The notes beneath the pieces are model-generated. The model was not told where the DNA came from. It saw only the letters and a list, made by a program, of their open reading frames with translations, and searched no databases. Made by a program: the position numbers and the translations under genes. DNA of 64,000 bases, from the NCBI RefSeq assembly GCF_016802725.1, contig NC_052668.1, positions 25,166,501 to 25,230,500 on the forward strand, in the 5' to 3' direction. This DNA is from Solenopsis invicta (taxonomy: Eukaryota; Arthropoda; Insecta; Hymenoptera; Formicidae). Every line of letters begins with the position of its first letter. Positions within the stretch are counted from its first letter, which is position 1. This document shows positions 10,513-21,152 of this stretch, piece by piece.

Positions 10513-13500
10513 ATGAATCCTCGAAGAAGGCGTGCCAATGATTTTACAGATTCCTTAAGTAGTTTTCGTAAGTATGATAATGTCTTCTAGCCTATCTTAT
10601 AGCCAGAATTCATAAATGAGATATATTGCAATTATACATTTAAGTCAGTATTCATAGTTCTTACATTAAAGACCATCTTAAAATCTTGAGACACTGTACG
10701 ATTATTTTATTGGTTGGAATGGAGTCTTAAGACTACCCATGATCATACTTAAGTGATCTTGAACTTGAGATGGTAAATACTACCCATACTGGTGCTAGGT
10801 ATATTGTACATATAATTATATACTATGTACTATGTATGTACACATATATTGCATCAAATGAGAAATTATCAGTAAAATGCTGAAGTCATAACGTTTCATA
10901 TAATGTTGATCTTTCACTTTATTTTTTATCATATATGTAAAATCAAATGTATAGTTGTAAATAAATATGTATATTTATAGGTCAGACATTAAGTGACCAG
11001 GAATGGAGCCAAGCCATGTCTCAAGTATCCTCAGAGGAGAGATCATTAAATTCTATAAGAAATAAACAAGATGGTTACAATAAACGTAGTTATTCTAAAA
11101 ATAACACATCTCGTACTTCCGTTATTCTATCAGGTAATTTAGCTCAGCAAAGTGTTTTGTTATCAAATCCGTGCAATATTGCTGAGAAAAATAATACAGA
11201 ATGGTATAACAGATTTTTATTGAAGGATACATTGAGTACATCAGATGAAACATCATATTACTCATTGAAACCTGATTTAAATAAATGTATAAATTTATTC
11301 CATAATGAACACATGATTAAAGAATACAGTTTTGAAGAAAGATCAGATACACTGTCTGATACTACTAGCAATGACATTAATCCTTGTCATTTAAGTAAAA
11401 ATAAGACTGTTAATAAACCACAACAGGACCATAATAATCTTTCGCGTTCTGTATCGGCAGATTCATTAATAAATATTGTCTTACATAATCCAGAACTTAG
11501 GAGATCTAAAAGCTACACTACGCTTGACAGAGCTGTAAATAGGGATACAAATTACAATATTAAAGCTAATCAGTTTTCTTTTCCTGCCAAAACTGGAATG
11601 AAAACAAGTTGCAATAAGAATAATGAAAAAGTTGCAACTATTGTGCCTTTGTTTGGTGCATTAGCATTGTCAAAGCCTTTAACTTTACCAACTAGGACAA
11701 CCAACTTTAGCTCTTCAGAGGAACAGAGTTATGCTGATTCAGTAAACAACGAAGAAAGTTCAGAAGAGGAACTTAACCCTTCTGAGTTAAGAACATTTCT
11801 ATATTTACTGGCAGATCAAGAACCACTGAAAGAGACAGCTGCACAACAATTGAGGCGTATGTCCGCGAATTACTATGATTCACCCAAAGCCTTTACAGAA
11901 AGATTATTAACAATAGCTGAAGAATCAGTTGTAAATAACGATTCATATGCACAATATTCAAACATCAGTTTAAGTAAATTCAACGAGGAACTTCGAAAAA
12001 CATGTAAATTTATAGAAGATGAGACTGCTCCTGCATGGCCTCAGTCTCCTGGCATGTCAAAAACAATTGGCGCAAGAAGAAAAAGCCTTAAATCTGATCT
12101 CTCGCGGAAATCTCTTGGCGCTTCTGCATCTCCTGCTAAAAGTCTATATACCACGCCTGTTTCTCCCCGATGTAATATTAAAAGTCCCCAAAAAATACAT
12201 TGTAGACGCAGATCGAAAAATATTACACCAAGAAATTTGCTGCACGATAGCACATGCACATTTGAAAACTTAGAAGCGTATTGCAGAGAATTATTTCCTA
12301 ATGAGTACAAAACTCTCCCAGAAAGAGAGAAGAATAAGTTGCAGTCTCCTGCACGAAATATGGATAATATTCGGCGTATATGTGAAAGTCAAATGGCTTC
12401 TCTGGAAGACTCGTTCGATGTACGCGAGCAGATGAAGGAAGCTGAAGCATATACTTCTGACTCAGAAGATCAACGTGGTAAGACATTTGAAGAGCAAATT
12501 TTGCAATATGCATTGTCCCCATGTGAAAAGTACGATAGAACAAATTCAAGGAGAGCATCTGATAAACTTGAACAAAACTGTACAAAACCTGGTAAGTGTC
12601 AAGAAGCGATTGAATCTTTGGAGATCCTTGAGAATTCGCTTATGCATAAGATTGCGAAGGAAAGACAGAAATGCTTCGACACGGTAAAAACATTGATGGG
12701 AATTGACGCGAATTCAGCGTCGACAAAAGTGAAGAAACCATGTCCAGATATCAACGTGTTCTCGCCGACTAGGAATGGCGATGAATTCGTGGAAACTCTA
12801 AAGTGCGTAAAGAAGTATCGAAATTATTTGGAGAAGCGGAAATCTTTATTGAGTTTATTTCATCGAGCAAGATTGAGCAGCCCTCGTACTCCTCACGATA
12901 AAAAAGATGTTCGAGCTAAGAGAACGTCCAATGAAAATGCCAATATGGTGTCAACTTGTGCATTGTCGACTTTATTAGGGAATAAGCCAACTATACGAGT
13001 ATCGAGACTTTCACCGAAGAGGAAGAGTACGAGTCCTTCGTCGACGAAACGTGGTTCCACTGGTAAAACGTTACATGTTCCAAAGTCACGACTATTTGTG
13101 ACTCCTGGAAAGAAATCACCTGTTAACTCCGGTTGTAAGCCGAAGCGCACGTATTTTCCCGATATGCTGCCAAGAACGAATCCGGGTGCTAAGACAATTT
13201 TTCGAGAAATTGGTAATTACGAACACGTAACATCGCCTGTTGGACTATATATAAAAGGCGTAAATTCACCTTTGATAAAAACACCAAGGTTTGAAACGGA
13301 AGGAAAGCTATTGACATCTAGAAAACAGATTATGCGGTCGCCTAGTCCAAAAATAAAGTTTCGAAGATCTTCGAAACTACCGAAAGAGGTAAATAATATT
13401 AAAGATGTAACTGTAATTTGTAAAATTTGCAGTGAATTACAGGAATCTTATTTCAGAAGCCGACTGGAACAGCAACAGGAGGCAAACGTGTTGCTAGTAA

Positions 13501-13650
13501 CTTTTTACAGCCAAATGTACATTATAAATTCCTACATATGGTATGTAGTAATTTAGATATCAAAAATTGACATTGATAACTTTAAAGTAACATAACATTT
13601 TTTTTTTAATAAAGGAAGAAGAAAATCAAAAAGTGGATAATCGTGAATGA
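10513..13650 (+). CDS. Uncharacterised Ser/Thr-Pro-rich basic protein, 4 exons, 860 residues
   Basis: Exons are 10513-10567, 10981-13388, 13457-13540 and 13615-13650. The start ATG follows AAA and opens MNPRRRRANDFTDSLSSF. The long frame that continues past 13388 reads through a 68-base intron (donor GAG|GTAAAT, acceptor TTATTTCAG). Using it switches to another frame giving KPTGTATGGKRVASNFLQPN, then a final exon ending ENQKVDNRE. Visible features: a Ser- and acidic-rich patch (around 260-285); a predicted helical stretch with LRTFLYLLADQEPLKETAAQ (around 290); many S/T-P sites, often beside K or R (SPAKS, TPVSP, SPRTP, TPGKKSP, SPSPK); and a basic C-terminal half. The S/T-P density suggests a proline-directed kinase substrate such as a mitotic or cytoskeletal protein, but no family was recognised. 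No signal peptide or membrane segment is seen. Confidence 0.85.
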
Positions 13651-13736
13651 ACTACTACATATTCTATGCAAGACAATGTTATTCTAAGGTAAATTGCATT
13701 TACAAGCTATGAATCAGTTATAAATGCATCAGATGA

Positions 13737-13740
<4 letters not shown>

Positions 13741-13778
<38 letters not shown>
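13741..13778. repeat. (TA)n microsatellite
   Basis: Nineteen uninterrupted TA dinucleotides, downstream of the 10513 gene. Confidence 0.95.
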
Positions 13779-13782
<4 letters not shown>

Positions 13783-13790
13783 TCATATTT

Positions 13791-14019
13791 ATCAGAGTTG
13801 GATAGTAATTAGTTAAAAATTAAACAAGAGTTAAAAGTTCAATAATTTTTAACTAGTTATCTTTTAAACAAATAATTTTAATTTAATAACTTTTTCCTAA
13901 GTTAAAAATTTATATGAAAGAAAAAAATTATGAAAGAAAAAACATTCTCATAAAAATCAATTTATCATTTATAAACTTAATTTATAAAATATTAGATTGT
14001 TCAATGATCCATATTATAA

Positions 14020-14071
<52 letters not shown>

Positions 14072-14283
14072 CCCCCTCTCCTTAATTGTAAAAAGGGAAT
14101 TTCTAATTTAATAGAGAATGTTTTTCAACATAAACTTTTAATTTAACTTTATTATTAAGGTAACTTGTAACTAGTTAGTTTTTTGTTCATTTGACTTTCA
14201 ACGTAATTAAATTAATTTTATAAGCCATTAACTTTAACTTAATTTAGTTAAAGAAATATATTATTAACTTACTCAACCTTGAT
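13791..14283. mobile_element. Palindromic MITE-like element (family E), copy 2
   Basis: It starts ATCAGAGTTGGATAGTAATT and ends with the inverted relative CTCAACCTTGAT. Its interior matches the copy at 1532-1978 (AGTTAAAAATTAAA, ATGATCCATATTATAAT, TTAGTTTTTTGTTCAT) and contains a later (CT)n expansion at 14022-14078. It lies within a possible 3'-UTR intron of the preceding gene (donor AAG|GTAAAT at 13690, acceptor TTATTTTAG near 14440). Confidence 0.7.
14022..14078. repeat. (CT)n microsatellite
   Basis: More than 20 CT units followed by a C-run, inside the family E element. Confidence 0.95.
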
Positions 14284-16080
14284 TTATATATATAAACTTT
14301 TAAAAAAATTTCCTGATTAAAATGCATGTATATTTTTTAAATTTAAATTATATTTAAATTACTAATCAAATTTAAATATAATTTAAGAAAAATTTTAATT
14401 CTTAAGAAATGTATATAAATTTTGTATTACGTTATTTTAGGTTGTAAAGTCAAGCCAGATCGCTTGGAGTAATTCGACATTCCAATTCCATAGGAGAGTC
14501 CATGCATATTGAGGAAGTAACTCGCAAAGACATTTTCATATATAAAAAAATTATAGCTGATACTTATACAGTTAGTGATAATTTGTTGGCTGGAGATCGG
14601 TGATGTATAACAAAAATGAAAATTTATAATGCACGTTAATTCGTATTTTTAAGAAAAATTATATTTTTTTTATATATGAATTATATATAAGTTCTATTAA
14701 ATGTGCAATTTTTAAAATTTACTGTTATGTCATAATTACTTTGCATTTTTGTATCGTAAAAATCATATTTTACTGCATTATTCTACAAGATTAAATAGTT
14801 TTTTTTTCTAAATAGTTTGATCACAATTATAACTAAGTGACAATTTAATTTCTCATTTTCTGTGATATCGAAAATACTAAGAAAATTAGAACTGTTCTTT
14901 GAATTCGGACTAGTTTCTTGAAAAATAATAGTAAAATGGGTACACATCACAAAGAGAAGTGACATCGATTTAAAAGTCTACACATTGTGCTTATCTAATA
15001 GCAAATGTGTCGACCTAGTTTTTAAGTTTTACCATCCTAATATTAACATTTATATTGAGCATTATTGCAGTTGGAAAAGAAGTTCAAGGTGTTGTTAAAT
15101 ACATCTCTAAACTGAAGTAATCTAAATGTAAAATAGCAGCGAGGAAAAAAATATGAAGCGCTATTCAACGAGAATTACTCCGTACGAATCTCGTCAAGAA
15201 TATTTTTACGTAAAAGAGACGTAAAATATATTGTGAACACGTAACGCGAACATGAAAAAATCTGGATGAAAGAGACTCAAGTGCACGGTTATCACCAACT
15301 GCGTGGTTTTCAGAATCTGTCGTTTTGCGCGAAGTTCTCTCTTCCTCTCTCGTTATCGATACGTGCCGTGAGGCGCCGTACAATATTGCGTCGTTTCTTG
15401 CAATTCTTTGTCATTGGTTTCACATTAACGTTACAGGGCCGTCGATCTCGAGTCAATAACACCTTCGAGATCTGTGCCAATATCGTGGGCACTGAATTTT
15501 TAATTAGACAATCAGGAAGGAGTACGAGGACATTATTGTTGGCGTAATTTGAGCGTCCTCGATATGCCGGACTTAAATTTTTTTATCTTACGTAACATTC
15601 CACTTCCTGATATAATAGACACCGATCATGCACCGTGAAAATGTATACAAATTTATAAATTATCGTAAATGATTAATTTGTAAATGATTAAGTTAGCGCA
15701 GATAAGTTTAATTATTTTTTATAGTAAAAAGTCCTTTTTTTTGAAGCAACATTTATAACTCTTCTTTTATTTTTATAGTTTATTTCTATTATAATATCTA
15801 GTTTATTCGTGGATAATAATATTCATAATTCTATGTTAGATTAAATTCTTTAAGGACAATGTGGTGTAAAAAAAAGAATATATTCAAAGTCAGTATATTA
15901 TTAATTTTGATAACTGATTTTGATGACTATTCAATTAGTTTTTACTTTTAAATCTACACATGTAAAACTATAAATATTAGATTCGGTATTCACATTGTAT
16001 AATACTAATATTTTAAAATTGTATGGCTACCAATTTTTTACAAAGACAACAAATGAATTAGTTTAAAGTTATATTAAGAA
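14284..16080. other. Intergenic sequence
   Basis: Mostly AT-rich, with a CpG-containing patch at about 15150-15600 holding overlapping short open frames on both strands. A possible acceptor near 14440 (GTTATTTTAG) could start a further 3'-UTR exon of the preceding gene. No coding exon or RNA gene was recognised. Confidence 0.4.
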
Positions 16081-16089
16081 GACACAAAC

Positions 16090-16096
16090 GCGCGCA
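16090..16096 (-). promoter_or_regulatory. Metal-response element core (distal candidate)
   Basis: GCGCGCA reads TGCGCGC on the minus strand and matches the TGCRCNC core bound by MTF-1. It lies about 340 bases before the metallothionein start codon. A seven-base match in CpG-rich DNA can occur by chance. Confidence 0.35.
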
Positions 16097-16263
16097 TTGA
16101 TTCGAATTAGATGTCTTTGTCAGGAAAGCAATGGTGAGGGAACCGAACGAAGATAACGCGATACGTCGCTTCCTACGTCATCCTAGGCGGACAACCTGTT
16201 AGAAAAACTCGTACTGGTGTCACACGGCCCTGAGGAGTTGCGCATGGTACGCATGTTGACGAT

Positions 16264-16270
16264 TGCACAC
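16264..16270 (+). promoter_or_regulatory. Metal-response element core (proximal candidate)
   Basis: TGCACAC followed by GCC matches the MTF-1 core TGCRCNC and part of the GC-rich flank. It lies about 170 bases upstream of the metallothionein start codon, a typical place for such elements. This is consistent with induction by zinc, cadmium or copper but is not proof of it. Confidence 0.5.
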
Positions 16271-16435
16271 GCCGCGCAGTTGCGCTTGTCAAGTCGCTCG
16301 GAACCAAGCCCGGCCCTGGTGGGGAACGATCGATAAATTCGAAGCCGCGACGTTCTACCGGCGAGTAAGCATTCCGCTGCATTATCAGAGAGTTCGAGAG
16401 CCTTGACTGCAAGAGACACATCAAAGCCGAACAAG

Positions 16436-17918
16436 ATGCCGGGACCAGGATGCGATAAGTGCAAGGGTGAGTCTGCTCATAAATACTTAATGGACACTAA
16501 TGGAGAATTTGACATGACGTTTCCTCAATTGCTACTCTACAGAGGAGCTATTGGGGTACGTTAAAATATATAAGCAGAAAATGGATCTGTGCTCTTTAAG
16601 AAGGCGTCACCCGATTGATTTCTAATTATCATTGATTCGGTAATGCGCGGTCAAAGGGCAATTGATCAGTTACTGAATTAATGAAATATTTTGTTGGATT
16701 ATTGAAATGTTACACGCGATTTTTAAATAATTTGCAAATTATTAAATATATCGTCATCTAGAATTCTGTATTTTTAACATGTATCTTTACATTCTAATTT
16801 CTTTTTAAATCTCTAAAATAATTTTTTATAATTTATTACAAATAACGTGATTTTTACAATAATTTGCAATTATACGCTTATCATTTAGAATTGTATTTTA
16901 ACACGTATTTTTACATGTTCTCTCTTTAAAAATTTCTCTTTAAATATCTAAAATAATTTTTTACAAATTTATTACAAATAATATGATTTTAAATAATGTG
17001 TAAATTATTAAATATACGTACGTCATCTAGAATTGTATCCTTATAGCTTTAAGTTTAAATTTCTCTTTAAATCTTTAAAATAATTCTTTAAAATTTATTA
17101 CAGACAAATGCCAGGATGGTTGCAAGTGCGGTGACAACTGCTCGTGCTGCGATTCCGGATGCAAGGGTAACGTTTACCTCAATAGTGCATTTTGCACATA
17201 CGCTTCTCTGATTGTGCAATTCGCGGTTTGCCGTGTTCCTAACGAGCCATTATTTTTAATTGTAACCAGTCGCGAGCTGTTGAACTCGCTTTCACAATGC
17301 CGCTTCGGAATGTATCTGTTTCCTGGCAGTATCGACGAACGGCAACACGCGTTCACGAGTAACTGTATCATTTTTTTTTTATTTTTTATCCCACGGACAT
17401 TGACCGATTAATGACGGCGCGCGCCGACGTCGCGCCGTCTCGTAGTATACTCTTTAACATCGTGCATCGAGTATAATTCCACGGGACTTGTGGCGCAATT
17501 TCGTTGTATGACGCAATTGCACGTTATTTGAAGCCTCTACGCCGTCTCTGCCATTTCACATAATGAGTCACTTATTTCCTGGAACATTATGTATTCTTTT
17601 TCTGCTTATCTTACATAAAGTACAATCTGCTTTTTTTTGTCGAGTTTAATTTCATAATTTTTTTATTTTACATTTGAATTGGCAAAGAGCAGTAATATTT
17701 CCATTTTTTTTACACGCGAGAAGTGAGAACAGTAGCCAACATTTAATTTTTTTTTTTAAGGATTGTTTGAAGTAGGCTACTTTTCAAGTTTTATGCAAAC
17801 TCTTTTCTCTTTATTATAAAAAAAAACTTCTGTGATAAATAAATTATATTCTCTTTTTACAGACCAATGTGCCTGCAAATCCGGTGGAAAGTGCTCGTGC
17901 AAGCCTTGCACTTGTTAA
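16436..17918 (+). CDS. Metallothionein, 49 residues, 3 exons
   Basis: Tiny exons at 16436-16466, 17104-17166 and 17863-17918 join in phase 1 at both junctions (donors GG|GTGAGT and GG|GTAACG; acceptors ATTACAG and TTTACAG). They encode a 49-residue protein with 15 cysteines. Exon 1 gives MPGPGCDKCK, exon 2 a block rich in C-x-C (KCGDNCSCCDSGCK), and exon 3 ends GGKCSCKPCTC. No aromatic residue or His is present, and Lys is spaced between Cys pairs, as in metallothioneins, which chelate Zn, Cu and Cd in the cytoplasm through thiolates. The two later exons both start with Asp codons split after G, suggesting growth by exon duplication. Candidate metal-response cores lie upstream. The gene is too short and fragmented to appear as a long reading frame. 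Confidence 0.93.
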
Positions 17919-18097
17919 TTAATAACCATTCCAAGGACAATCCATGGTGGAGGTGATAATAGATCCTTAATGTGGCCGAGAAAATTCAACATGTAGGCAA
18001 ACTTCGGAATATGTTATTATCAATGTAAAATTTTACGCTTAATGAAGATGTTAGAGATGCGAAGCTTTCGCTTAATTGTTAGATGAACATCTAAATT

Positions 18098-18103
18098 AAT
18101 AAA
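18098..18103 (+). terminator. Poly(A) signal candidate of the metallothionein gene
   Basis: AATAAA lies 180 bases after the metallothionein stop codon. Confidence 0.55.
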
Positions 18104-18735
18104 TCTTAGTTTAAATACGTTATTTTACTGTTAATACATTTTCCTTCAAACTTCCCTTCAAATAGCGATAAAGAGACTTTTTATCTGATATTATTGTATC
18201 CGAAAGTAATGTAAAAATTAACAATCAATAATTCCACGCTGAGAATACTCGCTCGAATTTAAGTGGAAGATAAAAAGGCAATGCATTCTAGATTTAATCT
18301 TAATTTTAGAAAATTGGGAGACTAACTTTTTGGATACAATCTTTAGATCCTAAGATTTTTGTTGTATATGTTTAAAGGTTCTAAGTGTCTGTCTCAAAAT
18401 TGGAAAAATAATTCATATACAACTCATCCGACTTCTGAAGCTTAAAAGATTTAATCTTAATAGTCTGTTTTGATAATAACTTGCGAGATAATGCTTATCG
18501 CTAGAATTTTATCGATATCCCTGGTTTTTAAGACAATCGAATATACAATGTGCGTATCAATATATGTGAACATATTCTGATACTGTTAATCATGTATGAT
18601 ATATGTCTGATATGAACTTTTATTTCGTGGAAGACTCAGATCTTATAATCGCGTGAGAATTATTTAATGAAACCGTCGCGCATTCGTCATACTGTATATT
18701 ATATTGTAACGTTACTATGTGCTTTCACTTAACTG
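18104..18735. other. Intergenic sequence
   Basis: AT-rich DNA with no coding signal. It separates the metallothionein gene from the duplicated region to its right. Confidence 0.4.
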
Positions 18736-19075
18736 GTGACGCTACTATCGCGCGGATCGCACCTGACAAGTCTGTCACTTTATCGCTCAAATTTTGTATT
18801 CTGCCGCGTATTTTTCATCGGATCGGCTCCGGATTACACGCAAATGTCAAGATTCACCATCTTGTTCTAACCATTCACGAATTAACAAAATATCGCATTT
18901 GATTTTCTTACGTTGGAAAGTGACGCTACTGTCGCGCGGCTCGTACCTGAAGATCTGTCGCGTTATCGCTCAAAAAAGTGTATTTGACTGGGTATTTTCT
19001 ATCGGATCGATACTAAATTACACAAAAATGTCGAAATTCGTCATTCTGTTATAATTACACATGAATTAATGAACA
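18736..19075. repeat. Two-copy tandem duplication, unit about 184 bp
   Basis: The segment beginning GTGACGCTACTATCGCGCGG at 18736 is repeated from 18920 (GTGACGCTACTGTCGCGCGG). Matching inner blocks include TTATCGCTCAAA, ATCGGATCG and GAATTAA. The copies have diverged noticeably, so the duplication is not recent. No gene was recognised in it. Confidence 0.8.
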
Positions 19076-19263
19076 ATTAGACTTTTCTCGTGTCCTTTTT
19101 CCTTCTCGAAAATTGAACTCGCAACGACATTAGTTCTCGATTACTAATACATGCGTAAATACCTGTGCTAATCCTGCACATATGTCCCGGCTGCGTGTTG
19201 AGTAAAAAATCCAAGAACAGGCAAATTTTTCGACGTTTCGTAGATCCGCAGAGGTGGATCGTC

Positions 19264-19583
19264 GATATTCGCTGCACCACACAAAGAACTCAGAAATCAT
19301 ACATTCACTGGATTCACAACTTCCTTACGATCACATATCACACACGCACCGTACTCACACGCGAAATTCTATCAAGCCAAAGCGATAATAACGGCAAAAT
19401 CGAAAGACAAACGATCACTCGGTGCTCAGGCGGGTCGCCGGTATATTCGCGATGCACTGTGCAAATACTCGCGATTCACGCGTATTCACAATTACACGAT
19501 CGCACGCGCTGTATTCTCGTCACTCACGCACTCACGTACTCGCGCGCGAAATTTGCTCCAAGCGATAGACAACGGCAAAAGGT
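19264..19583. repeat. Second two-copy tandem duplication, unit about 177 bp
   Basis: The copy beginning GATATTCGCTGCACCACAC (19264) is repeated from 19441 (GTATATTCGCGATGCACTGT). Each copy ends with CGCGAAATT, a CAAGC(C)AAAGCGATA-like block and ACGGCAAAA. It is unrelated in sequence to the 184-bp pair just to the left. It is CpG-rich and has no recognised protein. Confidence 0.75.
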
Positions 19584-19731
19584 ACAGAGCAATTCGGATA
19601 TGAATCCACATTAGCCCGGCGTGTTTCTAGAACTAACGAACGGGCGCGCAATTGAGATCCTGCAAAATTTTGAATTGAGGGAACCAATCACGTCGCGACG
19701 CCAGGCGCACCCTCTGCTTACGTCGATATTA

Positions 19732-21126
19732 GGGTTCGCTCACATGGGATGCGGAATGGCGGAACTGCGAAACGTTTGTGATTGGTAGCAGCTACATTCC
19801 GCCGATTCCGCTCCGCTAAGGTGTATTTTCCTATGTCCCATTGAGCGGAAATTGCGGAATGCGCAATTAGCACTGATCAATCGCAAGAGCCTTCCCGTAG
19901 ATCATTTATATGAGATCTGTCGAAATACACTACGATACTAATGTATATACATACAGTCGGCCAATCTCGGAAAGCATATTAATCGCGTATGTTGGCACAC
20001 CTGGCGAAGGGATGAGTGCCGAGCGCGCGTACACGAACTTTAATTTTTTCCTATTCTATCGGCTTATGCGCGATTTATTGAGTCGCAATTTATGCGAGCG
20101 CAATCAGGACGAGACACAAATTTTGAAATGTTGGGGCGAATAAACAGTAGATACTCGTACAAATAAATTGACTCACCGTTCGCTGATCGCTCTGTCCAGC
20201 TCCGTCTCGTAGTCTCAGCCGCCGCTTTCGAAGATCCAAGATCCTCCTCTTGATTCATACTTGGCACAAACGCGCGAGCCTTCGTTCTCGGGAACTCTCG
20301 AAACCCTCCTGGTGCTCACGCGTGTCGGAAACTCGGAATAAGAAGCAACGGAGAAGCTGCGAAACACGATTGAACGCGACACGACTTCGCACCATGCATT
20401 CGACACGACGGATGTCGGATGTTCACTTTCGGCAGTCCACGACACTCTCGAAACACTCGCTCGCATCAAACACTCGTACGAGATGACGAGGATACGAGTC
20501 GAAATGCGCTGCGACCGCTGCGACGTACCGCGACCTTTCGCCGTGCTCCCTAACCGACCGACTGCTGGCACTGCGTACTGCGTAGCGACGTGACTGGCGC
20601 GTGATCTCGTCCACGCGCCTGCGTGCCGCTGCGCCGCTACCGTCGCTGCTACGCAGTGCCAGCAGTCGGTCGGTTAGGGAGCACGGCTGAAGGTTGCGGT
20701 GCGTCGCAGCGCATTTCAGCTCGCATCCTTATCGTCCCCTACGAGTTTTTGACGCGAGCGAGTTCGAGCGTGTTTCGAGAGTTTCGTGGAGTGTGGGAAG
20801 TGAAGTAAATTGTCGGGCGTTCGTGCCAACATTCGTCGTCAGTCGGATGTAATGTCGTATTGTGCAAAGTTGCGTCGCGTTTAACCGTGTTTTGCATCTT
20901 CTTCGCTGCTTGATATCTTGAGTTTCTGATGCAGAAAGAAGATTATTGCAAGGAGCAAGTGCAAATCTTGCAAAGAAAATGTAGGTTCAAGCTGAAGATG
21001 AATACATGCGCAAAAGTTATTCCGCTGAAAACGGAAAAAGAAAACGGCGGAATCGGCGGAATGAAACCGCTACCAATCACGAACGTTCCGCAGTTCCGCC
21101 ATTCCGCATCCTATGTGAGCAGACCC
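19732..21126. mobile_element. Non-autonomous inverted-repeat transposon-like element, 1,395 bp
   Basis: Ends are inverted repeats of about 80 bp (left GGGTTCGCTCACATGGGATG; reversed right GGGTCTGCTCACATAGGATG; both continue CGGAATGGCGGAACTGCG). TA at 19730-19731 and 21127-21128 forms the target duplication. Removing the element and one TA restores GATATTAATTGCAT, matching the neighbouring repeat unit (CTATATTAATTGCAT at about 21640-21650), so the boundaries are well supported. A second inverted repeat lies inside (about 20437-20577 against 20649-20790, sharing CCGACCGACTGCTGGCACTG). No transposase frame is seen. The TA target suggests a Tc1/mariner-like mover, but the family is not identified. 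Confidence 0.8.
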
Positions 21127-21152
21127 TAATTGCATTTGCGTATTCTTTTCAG

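Noticed and set aside
20215..20808. Similar peptides on opposite strands (VGRLGSTA...)
   Set aside because: They are produced by the internal inverted repeat of the 19732-21126 element, so the similarity is not evidence of coding.
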